DNA of 64,000 nt from Hygrocybe punicea (taxonomy: Eukaryota > Basidiomycota > Agaricomycetes > Agaricales > Hygrophoraceae), in assembly GCA_963556145.1 (NCBI GenBank), contig OY744473.1, positions 310,001 through 374,000 on the forward strand, given 5' to 3'. Position 1 is the first letter of the stretch, and each line of letters begins with the position of its first letter. The position numbers and the translations under genes were made by a program. Of this stretch, positions 1-11,356 are shown one piece after another. Below the pieces are notes generated by a model that was given only the letters and a program-made list of their open reading frames with translations, made no database searches and was not told the origin of the DNA.

Positions 1-931
1 TCAATGACATATCGAGGGGCGGTGTCTTGTCCTGTGTGTGGAACAACGTGGTCCACCTGATGTCGGTATTTGTCCAAGAAAGGGTATCATTGTAAACGAG
101 TGTGGGAGGTATCAAGATCATAGATGGAAAAGGATAAATGAATGTGGGTCCAGGTTTCGAGTCATGGCATGAGTGACAAGCTGTGGGAATAAGATGTCGG
201 GTACTGCAATGAAGCAACGTTGTGTGAACAATATGCGATAGGGGTTGGTTCACTGTTTGGGAAGTCGTATGGTCTGTGGTTGAAGTCCAAAAGAATGTGC
301 TTTGGCGATGGTCGGATTAGAGAGAACAGTGAAATGTCTTGTGATCGGGGATTGTTCAGGGCATGCGTGCAGGTGAGGAATGTCGTCGGATAATCAGGGA
401 GGATAATGGTAGGCACGGAATACGAAAGTGGAAACCATATATCCAGGTATGGCAATTGTCAATTACGTGGTGAGATATTGTCGAGGTGGAAGTCGGAAGT
501 ATCGATGGCAGAAGGGTTTCAGTACCGATGCCAAAGATAGATCATAACAAGGTAAAAACCGATGAGGAAGGTGATGGCGATGCTGCCAATGATGATTACA
601 GTAATTAGCTGTGTCGGGAGTACAGCCATTGTAAATCGGTTTGTCGTGGGATGAAGTCAACAATATGTCAGTGCGAGGGAAAAGACAATAGCAATGATGT
701 CCGTTGGCAAGGAGACTATTCGGGTACAGCAAGGTAACGTGGGGATGTGTCCATGGTCGGTCTGGATTGTTCTAGAAGAAAAGATGAAAAGAGAACAAGA
801 ACGAGAATAAACAACGATGTCCAAAAGAAGACAAAAGGTAAAAGGAAACGAAAAAAAAGGTGTGATAAAGTGGAATTGTCATGGTGGGTAACGGAGTTGG
901 AATCGGAGTTGCGGAGTTGAAAAACGTAACA
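1..931 (-). mobile_element. Partial LTR of the 38.7-44.9 kb LTR family, cut by window start
   Basis: This is an antisense copy of the 1600-bp LTR that flanks the element at 38692-44935. Read on the minus strand it begins TGTTACG at 931 and runs leftward past the window edge, so whether it is a solo LTR or part of an element cannot be decided. It is clearly diverged from the young LTRs but keeps the same reading frames, including a 97-codon frame at 162-455 and a membrane-peptide frame near 540-650. No TSD can be tested because the other end is missing. Confidence 0.85.
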
Positions 932-1393
932 TTCTGTTTGTAATTCATCCTTGAGTCTCATTACTCTCTGATCACTTGATTGTTGTCTGGAGTCATCCCT
1001 AAGATGTCCCATAACAATGAAGCCATTTGACTCATGTAAATGCTGAGGTGAGCTAGATGCCTTTCATTATTTCTTTCATTTACTTATGACTTTTGTAGTC
1101 ATTTGTTATGCATTCTAGGACTCAGCATTTGTGTGAGTCAAATGGCTTATAGCAGGGACCATTCAGACTAGTATCCAGTTTTTTTCAATTTTGTTTTCAA
1201 AGATTGAAAGAAAATAATTATAGACTTTCTTAAAGTGAGTGACTCAGAATACTAAGGAATGGTGTCCCGGGTCTTGATGCCATGCCGCGTCGGACTTGAC
1301 ACGGCAGATCCGAAAACTAGCTGATCACTCTCGGTTTCCATATCAGCAGTGTTGATTCTGTTGAATTCTGGGGTGTACCTTCACACTTCCATG
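932..1393. other. Unassigned spacer between LTR and hAT element
   Basis: About 460 bp with no convincing coding frame, RNA gene or repeat that I can match elsewhere in the window. The last 8 bases (1386-1393, CTTCCATG) are the left target-site duplication of the hAT element. Confidence 0.5.
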
Positions 1394-1498
1394 TAGTGCT
1401 GTTCCAGCCCGGCTTGGCCTGGAAGCCATTGGCCTGGCTTCAGGCAGCTCCGGCTTTGTGAATCCTCAGGCCAAGCTGGGGTTGCCGGCTCCGGCTCA

Positions 1499-1867
1499 TA
1501 GTGTTGCCACGGCTATAGCCAATGTTTTTTGAAAAATTGCCTTTTTAGGCTAGTAAAATTAGGCAATTATGAAAATATTTGAGGAGATGGGCAAAGCCAA
1601 AAGCTGGGGGGTCACTTAACGGTGCTAAGAATTTGGTGCCCAATCTTCAGAGTTATTCAACCATAGCTGTTGAGCCTAGCCAGTTACCATCCAACAGCTA
1701 TCCCTGAAGAACCCTGAGAATTGAGCCCCAAATCCTTAGCACCCTTAAGTGACCCCTCAGCTTTTGGCTTCGCCCATCTCCTCAAATATTTTCATAATTT
1801 TGCCTAATTTTACTAGCCTAAAAAGGCAATTTTTCAAAAAACATCGGCTATAGCCGTGGCAACACTA
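1499..1867. mobile_element. hAT-type MITE with about 140-bp inverted repeats
   Basis: A near-palindromic 369-bp element. It begins TAGTGTTGCCACGGCTATAG and ends with the inverted form. The two arms of roughly 140 bp pair almost throughout, leaving a short loop around 1640-1720. It is flanked by perfect 8-bp duplications CCGGCTCA (1491-1498 and 1868-1875), the hAT hallmark. It has no coding capacity. The same TAGTGTTGCC terminus occurs on the larger element at 53948-54943, so the two may share a mobilising transposase. Confidence 0.9.
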
Positions 1868-1899
1868 CCGGCTCAGGTCTGGCCAGCTTTGGCTTAGGC

Positions 1900-2090
1900 C
1901 TAGTCTCGGTTCCAGACGTTCTAGTCGCAGCTATTTGGTAGCTTACGTCAGTTCCGGAGTTATCCTTGTTGGAGCTCCAAATATAGTCCTGGACGTTGCG
2001 AGTAGAACGTCTGGTGACATTCACTTGGACGGGTGTAGGTCTTCAGCATGTGACCGCTTACATAGAGATTAGATAGTACTTTACTTTGCA
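1900..2090 (+). repeat. Left terminal inverted repeat of the RecQ/DUF6589 element
   Basis: Pairs with 7266-7456 in inverted orientation. The inner 75 bp, around GTCTTCAGCAYGTGACCGCT and GATTAGATAGTACTTTACTT, is almost identical in both arms, while the middle is more diverged. The helicase start codon lies 9 bp inside, so this arm probably also acts as promoter and 5' leader. Confidence 0.85.
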
Positions 2091-2099
2091 AGATACCCC

Positions 2100-4533
2100 A
2101 TGTCCCAGAACGACCGAGCGCAAGAAATCCTCAAAAATGCTCAAAAAGAAGCTGCAGAAAGCCATAGGTATAACAGCCAGGCTACGCGAGACTCCATCAA
2201 AGCCAAATTTGAAGCTACTTTCAATGGAAAATCACCCTACGAATGGCAGATCGACACTACCGAGGCGATCATTCTCGGTTTGGACTGCATCGTGATTGCA
2301 GGGACCGGCACTGGCAAGACGATGCCATTTGTGATGCCCCTGCTTCTTAACGAGAATAAAGATAAGTCAGTCATCATTATCTCGCCACTTAATCAGCTGG
2401 AAGCTGAGCAGGTACGTCAAAACTGTTGCATATATTTTGTTACTTACATCTTTACATCGTTGCAACAGGCAGAGAGATTTAAAAAAATAGGATTGATGGC
2501 TAGCGCTGTAAATGGAGAGACTTACACACCAGAACTCCATAAGGTAAGTCATTCCAAAATAGATCTTTATTTTTACCCGAAAATCTTCCAGGAGATCGAG
2601 AGCCGCCAAGTGTGAGTGCTTGTCACCTCTCCGGAGATGTGCATTGAGCACGAAAAATTCTCAAAAATTCTACATACACCCGAATACTGCAAAAATATGG
2701 TCGCTATCATTGTCGACGAAGCCCACTGCGTTTCTCAATGGGGCGAAAGTTTCCGAAAAAAGTTCGCTGAGCTTGGCAAACTACGGTCCTACGTTCCGAG
2801 CCATGTTCCATTTTTCGCCACCTCCGCAACACTCCCTCCACAAATCCTCGAGGACGTCAAATCCAAACTTTGTTTCTCTCCTACCACCACCTTCATCATC
2901 AACCTCGGGAATGAACGAGTGAACATCACCCCGATGGTTTGCTGGATGAAGGGCGGCGCCAAAGACCTGGCTGCCCTTGATTTTGTTGTCGACGAAGCCA
3001 AGGCCGGCAAGCCTCTCATACGAACCGTCATCTTTTTCAACAAGTGCGAGATAGCCTTTCAAGGCTTTTCTCACCTCCAAGATCAACTTCCAGAAGACAT
3101 GTTTGATCAGATCGATTTCCTGCATGCGGCCCGTACCAAGCGCGCAAAGAACAAAATCATGGATGAGTTTCGATCTGGGAAGCTCAAGATTCTCTGTGCA
3201 ACCGATGCAGCAGGAATGGTAAGTACTTTTTATTACTCACTCTCGTCACTTATGCGGCCCTCTTAGGGAATGGATATTCAAGATATGGAGCGCATTGTTC
3301 AATTTATGATCCCCAACTCCCTTTCAGTTTGGATTCAACGAGCTGGACGTGTGGGGCAATCCGGGGATCAATCGACTGCTATACTCCTTGTCGAACCCTC
3401 TGTTTTTCAATTGAAGAAGAAGAGGGGAGTAGCCGAAGAAATAGAGGATGCAGAGGACGAGGATGAGGAAGAAGACGACCAACGGCCTGAGACCGATCCT
3501 ACTGACTACACGCCCGACCCGCGCTACAAGAAGAAAGTAGAAGGTGGAATGCGAAACCTGGTTGAGGCGGTGGATTGCAGGCATGCCAAGAGTAATGCCT
3601 ACTTCAACAATCCACCGAGCGCAGAAGGTATTTATTTTATCTTCCGTTAAAGTATGTATATTAAGTTTATTTATCCCAGTTCCCGATCGTCTCTGCTGCG
3701 ACAACTGCATCCTCAAGAAATCTGCTGATGGACAAGTCCTTACATCTGCTGCTACAGAATTTCTCGCCCTTTGCACACGCATCGAATCACGAGTCTTACC
3801 GCAGACCATACAACACTATGGCGAGGAAGTACGTGAACATGATTCAGGTGTGGAAGCTGGACAAAAGAAGAATCGCCGCCTGGGTCCTCGCACGAAAGAG
3901 CATCTAGAAGCCTGCCGAAATTCTTTGACTCACTGGCGATCTACTACGTGGAACAACCGTTACAAGTATTGCGCTTGGGGCCCACTATCGTTGCTCCCGG
4001 ACACTGCCCTTATGAAACTCGCCACTCTTGCTCGCATCAAAACTGTTGCCGATATCAAAGAAGAGATTTCCGATTGGGGTTGGGCAGACAAATATGGAGA
4101 TGAGGTATTGCAGCTCCTCAAGCCCATTGACAATGCTTGGAATGAGGAAAATGAGTGGGAGAAGGCTGAGAGGAAGGCCAAGCGCGCTCGTGAAAGTCAG
4201 GAAAATCAGGTCCGGCGATACGAGGAAAGACTTGCAGCAGGTCGTGCAGCCACAGCCCAACGAAGGGCTGCTGCTGCTGCTACAGCTGCTGCTAACTCAT
4301 ATGCGTATCAACCCGTGCTTGCCCCCATATATCCACCACCCCAACAATCATCTGCAGCTTACCCTCCTACCGGATCCTTCGCCAGTGCACCATTTCCCCA
4401 AGGCCAAGGCCCACATGTTACCTCTCCTTTCGCAACATTTCCACTGCCTTATCAACAGACTCAATCACACCCTGTTCAATACCCTGTCGCGTACTCGAAT
4501 TTTATGTCTCATTTCCCATTACATACTCCGTAG
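2100..4533 (+). CDS. RecQ-like SF2 DNA helicase, one premature stop
   Basis: Five exons are inferred: 2100-2411, 2469-2543, 2592-3218, 3267-3627 and 3680-4533, all with GT-AG introns of 48-57 nt, giving 742 codons. Helicase motifs appear in order: Walker A GTGTGKT (residues 68-74), DEAH box (171-174) followed by CVSQWG, ATSAT motif III, FFNK and ATDAAGMGMDI, and a motif VI-like QRAGRVGQ. A CCDNC cysteine cluster follows exon 4. The tail has a Lys/Arg/Glu-rich probable coiled coil and then Pro/Gln/Ser-rich sequence. The product would unwind DNA in the nucleus. Codon 137 is TGA (2613-2615) in otherwise conserved sequence, consistent with CGA mutating to TGA, so this copy is probably inactive unless read through. 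The first intron is a multiple of three and stays open, so its removal rests on splice signals and family fit. It converges on the DUF6589-like gene within the same TIR-bounded unit. Confidence 0.82.
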
Positions 4534-4560
4534 AATACATGTATGTATCGACGTGATGAA

Positions 4561-7255
4561 TCAATAATCATTCCAATCCTCACTGACTGATTTACGGAAA
4601 GATTTCCGAGTCTGAGCGACCCAGTTTTGCATAGTTTTATACAACTTTCCTCCATCCGACCCTTTCCCGATGACATCCGTGACTTTATCCTTGGCATCAA
4701 GCTTCCGACCTGATTTGTATACGTGTATCTTTGACTGTGCGTAAGAGGCTTGCAGACAGGTGACGTCTTCCTCTTTCTCTGGGGACGTGTGCGACTTTCC
4801 TCGGCAAAAATGGTTTATGTCCTCTTCAACATGGTCCTTGACCTTCCGCTGGGTCGGAATTGACGCAGAGATCTTCCCGATATAATCCCATTCAGCATGG
4901 GGACCAATGATGGCAAAAGTGTGCTGAGACAAACAATATAGTCAGACAAACATAGAGTGAAATAGACAGTACCTTGATATCCCGGACATTGTGTTCTTGG
5001 AGTAAATCAATTGGAAGAAAACTGTCCTTCCTTCCTGTCGTGTTGACAAGCCAGCAGTAGTTTCGTATGAAGTCTCTAATAGATTGTTCCAAGTTGTCAG
5101 TTACAAGAGATACAAACTGCAACAACATAGTACTTTGAGTCGCTAGGCCATTCCCGGTGCAAATCCTGAAGAAGTTCGAGAATTTCAATCGCATAATTCT
5201 TGTTGTTGCCGCCAACGAAATGGAAGAGTAATCTTGGCAGCAAATTCTCCAGCCTCCCCACATCGCTGACTTTGATTGCGTTGTCGAACTCCAGGTATTC
5301 TAGTAGGTCCCGAGCCATCTGCACAGATTGAAATAGTGGCTCATCTTTCGTTGACTTCTTTGCAGCCATTTTCAAGAGTGCACTTGAGGATGCGAAGTTG
5401 TCGACTATGCAAGTTGCCAGAAGACGAAGACGGTCAGGGCTTTGTCCCCTCAAAGCTTCCAGCTTATCGACCTTGCCAACGACACACCAGAGATCCCGAA
5501 AGCGAGCTTCGGCGATGTGGTAGAGTGCTTCTTTGATGTGATGATGGAATGCCCCTTGCACTGATGTAGTATTGAGTCCTTTTCTTTTTAGCAGATCAAT
5601 TGCGTGCACAAGTCCGAAGCCCAGCTGAGTTCCATAGTACTGAGTAAAGAGAGATGTTTCAACCGTGATTTGCGCATGAAACCAGCCAAAGACAGTCCTC
5701 AAAAAGTCAAGCCGGTCACAAGAGTTCAGATCCATACAGCGAAACCGTTGGAGACCACGGATACGGGAGACAGTGAGTTGGTCGCCAGCCCAGACAATGG
5801 TATCTTCTTCTCCCATGCGCTTTTGTTCTTCAGGTGAGTCCAGATGGAGTTGTCGCCACCATTCATTGAGAACGCGATCGTTGCCTTCATAGGATGCTTC
5901 TTCCATGTGCACCGTGTTCAGCATATACTGACAGACTGTATGTTGAGCTCCAATTGGCAACTGCTTGACAGGAGGTGGGGGTTTGAAGGTGGCGTGGTCT
6001 TTTTGGCTGTAGGTGTTGAAATCGAAAGCTGGTGCACCAGTCAAGAATGACAAGACACGATGGATAGCGGATGCACGTAGATGAGGCCCTGCGAGTTCAT
6101 CAAGTTCAAGTACGTCTATGAAACTGATGGGATTCCGAGCTCCAACGGCGATCTGGGATTGTAAAGCATGGTTGTTTGGTCGTATAGCAAGTGGGTCTTT
6201 GATAATAAATATTGTAGCCGCAGTGCCACTATCGAAATGACTCTTATTTTCAAGTCGTTGCGAGTAGGCTCGGAAGGGGATGTTGATATTGTCGTGTGCG
6301 CCATACCATGGGTATTTTTTGATGTCTTCTTGCAGATGTCGGTGCGAATCCTTTGAGAGCGATTCCACACCTCGGTATGCCCATTTTTGACTCATAGTGA
6401 TACCGAGAGCGTGAAGGGTGTCGAATCCCTTGGTTGCAAGGCCACAACTCTTAAAATAGATGGTTAAGAGCTTGGGTATCTTGCAACAGTTCCGGGAACG
6501 AGAGAATAACGCCATCGAGATGATCATTAGGACTACCTGCAGACGAAAAAATGTTTAGTGCCTAACCAGTACAATGAATGATAATTTCAGACTGAGTTAG
6601 GATCCTTCACAGTGTTCCCCGATTCTTGCTTCCGTGTTGAAGCCGTGTGGTGAATGAGTTTCCAGACAGTTGGCACCCTTTCCTGGACTTGCGGGACCAG
6701 ATCTCGAAAGCTGACAGAGAGAATAGTTTCCTCTGATACGTCTTTTTTCGGTAGGGCCATCAGAGGTTTGAGATTTGAGAGCTCGACGTCAAGTATTTGA
6801 CAGACAGTGTCGACAGCCCAGCTGTTCATGGTATCTTGGGCAGCTCTTGTACGAACACCTTGTCCATGAGAGCGGCGTGGGGTATGCCAGGCTGCCAGAA
6901 TCTTCGGTAGTTCCTCACTAGCCATCAGTGCAGTCCTAGCAAACTTTACACGGCCATCTTGCTTAAGTTTGGGGTCGTTCCAACTGAGAGCATACAGAAA
7001 AATGGGTAGGTTGAGCTTTAGCGTTGCCATGAGATTCAGTACTTCCAATACACGTTCATGAATGTCACCCATTTTGTCAAGATACTGCCAGTAAGCCTTA
7101 GTTTGTTTCCGGTGTGGGTCATTGTGATTGTGCTCCAGGACTGGTTCCTCGCCAAATAAATCATCGTCAGAGGTGTCGGAGTCGCCAGAGTCAGAATTGG
7201 AACCAAAGAAGTCTTCGTATGTCAAGATCAGACTGGGTTCATTGACAGGAAACAT
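4561..7255 (-). CDS. DUF6589-like protein, candidate mobility protein
   Basis: Inferred exons on the minus strand are 7255-6593, 6536-5134, 5075-4973 and 4923-4561, joining without a frame break into 843 codons; the intron sizes are 56, 58 and 49 nt. The N-terminus is acidic and Ser/Asp-rich (residues 18-35). The core contains GDQLT near residue 472, then DRLDF, FGWFH (about 504-508), LLKRKGL and EARFRDLW. The C-terminal part has YCWLVNTTGR and LPIDLLQEHNVRDIK. I recognise this as resembling the fungal domain of unknown function DUF6589; its biochemical role is not known to me. The conserved acidic residues (GDQ, DRLDF, EARFRD) could form a metal-dependent nuclease or transposase site, which is inference only. 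The gene starts inside the right TIR and is intact here, unlike its helicase partner. Confidence 0.78.
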
Positions 7256-7265
7256 GGTATATGAG

Positions 7266-7456
7266 TGCGACTATGGTAAGTAAAGTACTATCTAATCTCT
7301 ATCTAAGCGGTCACGTGCTGAAGACCTACACCCGTCTAAGTGAATGTCACCAGACGCTCTACAGAGCAACACCAAAAATGAATTTGGAGCTCCGACAAGG
7401 AAAACTCCGGTCTGACATAATAATGCTCATGTAGAGCGCTCTGGGAACGAGACTAG
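7266..7456 (-). repeat. Right terminal inverted repeat of the RecQ/DUF6589 element
   Basis: Inverted partner of 1900-2090. It ends CGAGACTAG at 7456 and is followed by the duplicated target CTTAGGC. The DUF6589-like start codon lies about 10 bp inside, so transcription of that gene probably starts in this arm. Confidence 0.85.
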
Positions 7457-7513
7457 CTTAGGCCATGGCTTTTACTGTCTTAAAAAATTTCAATAAAGAA
7501 AAAGAATCTAGTG

Positions 7514-10500
7514 TTAATCAGAATCATTGTCATCAGTACCTAAAGCCTCATCATCATCATTTTCGATCAGCAGTTCATCCCAACCCTTCTTGTCTGATCC
7601 GTCTTCCTCATCATCCAGGCCGCCGTCAGTCTCTTCCTCTAACTCAGCTTCCACAATTGAAGATGGGGCTACTTCACGGAACAACAGGTCATGTCGAATA
7701 GCACATTTCACACATTGCAAAGCCTCCATAATGTCCCCCTTCAAGCAGCTCCGCCGTTTGCTAACAGTAATCCCACCCTGTGAGAAGGCTTGTTCACTTG
7801 AGACAGAGGAGGCCTTAATGGAAAGGTAATCTCGAGCCAACGAGGCCCAGGCCGGATGGTAACGGTGGGCATTAAACTGTAAAATGAGATGAGCTTCGTG
7901 ACAGAAATGGTATTCTCAAGCCACTCACCCCCCACCATCTAACTGTCGACCAGCCTTTGGGCACTTGTTCCTGAATATCCAGGTATGTGTGGAAATCCCA
8001 CAACCAGGGCCAGTTGGGATCCTCCAGTGTAGCAGGACCTGCTACCAGGCTGGTGTCCTCGTCATCGGAGAGCTCTTGCAAAAGTACATGTATCTTCTTT
8101 TTTTTTGCCTGGCTTGCTTGCTGTGCGCTGACATCACCCGTCAATATCAAATATTGCTCCTTGAACTGAGCAATATAAATTAATATCAATCAATTAGTGG
8201 AACATTAAACTTACAACGTCCTTGGCACACCGTATGACATCATCTTGGAGGTCTGCCGGCCAGTGCTTCTTGAAATATCCTAATTTCTCCCTGGGATCAA
8301 GGACTAGAGAATGTTAGTTAAGCATGAACAATACACAAAGAAACATGGAGCGTATGCATTGCCATGATGTAGGCAGGGGAATCCGTAGTCTTTTCATAAT
8401 ACTCATCAATTTTTGTACAAGTGGCGTTCAAGGCAGCAATGAAGGGGTCATATTTTGAACGCTCAGCTTGAGTGGACCATGCCTTGTGTAAGGCTTCAAG
8501 CGCAGGGATTGCAAGGTGGAGGGTGGCAACTTGATCAGAGGAGAATGATTGTTGGGCATTGTCGGCATGCTGGATGGGTGTCAGAGAGAACTGCATTCAA
8601 CCAAAAGGGAACATACACTGAGAAGACCGAGGAACAAGTGCACTCGCTCCCACTCCTTGGCAGTGAGCTTCAACTGGTGTATTTTGTCACGTTTCATGGA
8701 ATCCGACTCTTCATAGCGTAGTTCATCAACAAAACTTTCAATGTACTGTTGGGAATCCTTTCAATAATGAACCTTGTGAAGACACCTGTACTCGTACCTT
8801 TTTGTTTCGTTCAGCCCAGTCCAGCATTAAGTACATCGATGACCACCGGACCTTCATATCTAATATCAGTTGCACAGGACGCACAACTTGGGCTTTCAAC
8901 TGAATAGTCTTCCACATTTCCTTTCACTTCGAAGATGAACGTTCCTAAGAAGCTTGGATGTCAGTATAGCAGTACATCGCTACAGGGTGTGCAATACCTT
9001 GACTGCGATGGCTCGAATTAACCCCACCTCATCCTGAGACGTTGGTATGTGAGCATCCGGATTCTTTGGGTCGAAATGAGGTGACTTGCTGTAAGTAGTG
9101 ATCAACGCCTGTGTTGCCAGGTTAATAACATGAGCGAGACAGCTGTGTATATAATCATCAATAAAATAATTGGCAATAAAATAATTGGCGACATATTCTA
9201 GACTTACTTGATTTTCTTCTGGCGCCATTGCCATTTTTTCCCCGTAGCTGCCTTCAACCGTGCAGCCATCTCCTTCAGCATCATTGAGTTATTTGATGCA
9301 TTGTCACAAGTGACATGGCCAACCTGCAAGGAGGACATAAGCACCGGCAGGGATGTGGAAGTTGCGGCTGACAACTTACCTTGTGCTCAATTCCAACACG
9401 TTTTGCTATCTTAAACAGAGCCTGACCCAGGCATTCACCATTGTGAGCGTTGCTGACCCATGTGAATCCCAAGAGGCCACTCTTGAGTCCCAATGTGAAG
9501 GACTCGCCTCCTCAATCCAATGTCCCATCACGGCAAAATATCCGTCTGTGTTTCCCGCCTGCCATGCATCACACGTGAGGTTCACTTCTCCAGTAACAGT
9601 CGGACCCTTGAGACAATAAGATGAGAAGAAATGTCACATACGAGGAGTCAAAAGGTCTTCCGCTTACATTGAGTCGAGCCTTCAGATTCATAAGGTGGTC
9701 TTTGAACATCCTCTTGATTTCACCTCGGGTTGCCTTCTGGCCTGGGATCTTGACGCCTTTCATTGCATGGGAGGCAACATCAATCATCTCTTTAAATTTT
9801 GGGTGGTCGAGGGCTTGAATTGGCTACAGGGCAAAAATCAATAACAAATCACATATGAGAAAAGGACCCTACCTGGTCTGTTGATATGAGCCACTCAATG
9901 GCAGCTTGCCGAAACAGTTTGTTGGAGTAAGGGATCACTTGTTCTGACATTTTTTTTTTGGTGAGGTCACGATCCAAGGTTCGGGTGGCCTGTTCGGCAT
10001 CCGCTTTGCATTTCTTGATATCTCCTGGCAGCTTTGATTCATAGTTGGCAACCTTTGCCCAATTGCGATATGCACCCTGGAGAAAAGGTTAGAAAATGAG
10101 CGGAGACACAGAAGAAAGCACGAACAGAGTGGCGTGCTTCCAGATGGTGGCGTGAGGTCATGACTTCGTCGACAATACTCATCTTGGTTCTATAATGGAC
10201 AAAGGTTTTACTATGTAAAGAAAGTAGAAAACACATGCAACCTACAGGCAGAGTTTGCAGGTGCAACACTTTTTCTTTTTCCATTGATCTCCCTAGTCAC
10301 GCTGGCATGGAAGAACTCCTCAACATCATGCCATTTGTCTTCGTGCATTGGGATGTTTTCATGGATATCCTGGACATCAACATCCAGGAGAAAACCTTGC
10401 TCGTCGACAGCTTGTGGATTACCTAGAGTAGGCTGCCTTTTGTTGGCTGCAGCAATGGCACTTAGCACAGACATATAAATAAAAAGTTGAAATCATACCT

Positions 10501-11356
10501 TGTGTGGGCTCATCCTCATCTTCGCTCATGCCATCCTCATCTTCATCAATAACAACGGAAGTGGTACGCTTGGGCTGTGAGGTAGATGCCTCCGCATTGG
10601 TGGCGATGCGTGGCTTTTTAGCTGCAATAACATCAATGAGGGAAAGCAAAACAAACGAGTCTGAACTTACGTCTCTTAGGCTGCTCTTCTACATCTGCAT
10701 TGGTCTTGTCATCAGCCGAAATGTCAACGACAGCTGACATGTTACGTTTCAAGGATGGTATTGTCGGCGTGTTGGGAGGGGGGGGAGAAGCAGAAGATGA
10801 TGAATGAGAGGTCGGCGGGGAATGATCTTGCTGGTGGGACAAGAACTCCTGGACCGCTTTGCGTTGGAAAGATAATTGAGCTTGCTCAACATTGTCGGTA
10901 TCCCTTAGCTTCGATGTGGGATTGGTCCAGCGAGACGGTCGTTTGTGGACAACATTAGTACTTCTAATATACGGTCAGTATAATGTAATAAATGCACAGA
11001 ATGTTGATGTACGTGAGGTACATGAGTTCATTTTTCAAATGTAATAGTTTGATCTCGATGAGATCTAAAGGAAAGCCTGCACCCCAATCTAATTTGGACA
11101 GATGTGAACAAACGAGGCCCAACCCGAGCTTTCCCTGGTGGATGTGGAGTAGGCGACCATCAGCGTCACGACAATCTTCTGCAAATAAAGCATTGAAGTG
11201 CGAGTTGAAGGTCTCAAACTCGGTGTCACGTTCCGGTTTGTTCATCATGGTCCAGATTTTGTTGGCGGTCGACCCATTTGGTACAGAGGATGGTAGAGAG
11301 TTGGAAAGACAGATAATGTCCTTGACAACAAGCTTGATGGCAGGGACAGTCGACAT
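7514..11356 (-). CDS. hAT family transposase, multi-exon
   Basis: The chosen start is the ATG at 11356, which opens a continuous exon of about 130 codons (MSTVPAIKLVVKD...). The gene ends at 7514. Pieces in order include an acidic/Ser-rich N-terminal region (about 10960-10420) and PYSNKLFRQAAIEWL (about 9900). The AWQAGNTDGYFA-type catalytic region follows (about 9560), then the HVINLATQ motif after a clear GTAAGT...ACAG intron (about 9205-9145). The C-terminal hAT dimerisation domain (7840-7514) carries SSVSSEQAFSQGG and KRRSCLKGD, followed by an acidic tail. It would cut and paste elements with 8-bp TSDs. It is the only autonomous-looking hAT gene in the window and could in principle serve the several hAT-type MITEs. 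I did not resolve every exon, so intactness is unknown; an intron near 9150-9200 carries a short AATAATTGGC-type duplication. Confidence 0.85.

Larger units (their letters stand above)
1900..7456. mobile_element. Putative two-gene TIR transposon carrying RecQ-like helicase and DUF6589-like protein
   Basis: A 5557-bp unit bounded by inverted repeats of about 190 bp (1900-2090 and 7266-7456) whose tips are CTAGTCTCG and CGAGACTAG. CTTAGGC is duplicated at 1893-1899 and 7457-7463 (7 bp; 8 bp if the terminal G is counted as target). The unit lies within the hAT element, and the hAT sequence resumes on the other side, so it arrived as a discrete insertion. It holds exactly two genes, facing each other and starting just inside opposite TIRs: a RecQ-like helicase (2100-4533) and a DUF6589-like gene (4561-7255). 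Their stop codons are 27 bp apart. I infer a DNA transposon whose mobility proteins are these two. I know of no description of this pairing, but cannot rule one out. Confidence 0.8.

Noticed and set aside
463..732. 89-codon Cys/His-rich minus-strand frame in the LTR
   Set aside because: It is a shadow of the membrane-peptide frame, which shows the third-position pattern instead.
2412..2468. Reading the helicase straight through the first intron
   Set aside because: The segment is open by chance (57 nt), but it has good GT-AG signals and inserts 19 hydrophobic residues between helicase motifs.
2610..2640. GTGAGT at the helicase stop as an intron donor
   Set aside because: The following sequence (LVTSPEMC) is conserved helicase coding and continues in the same frame, so a nonsense change is simpler.
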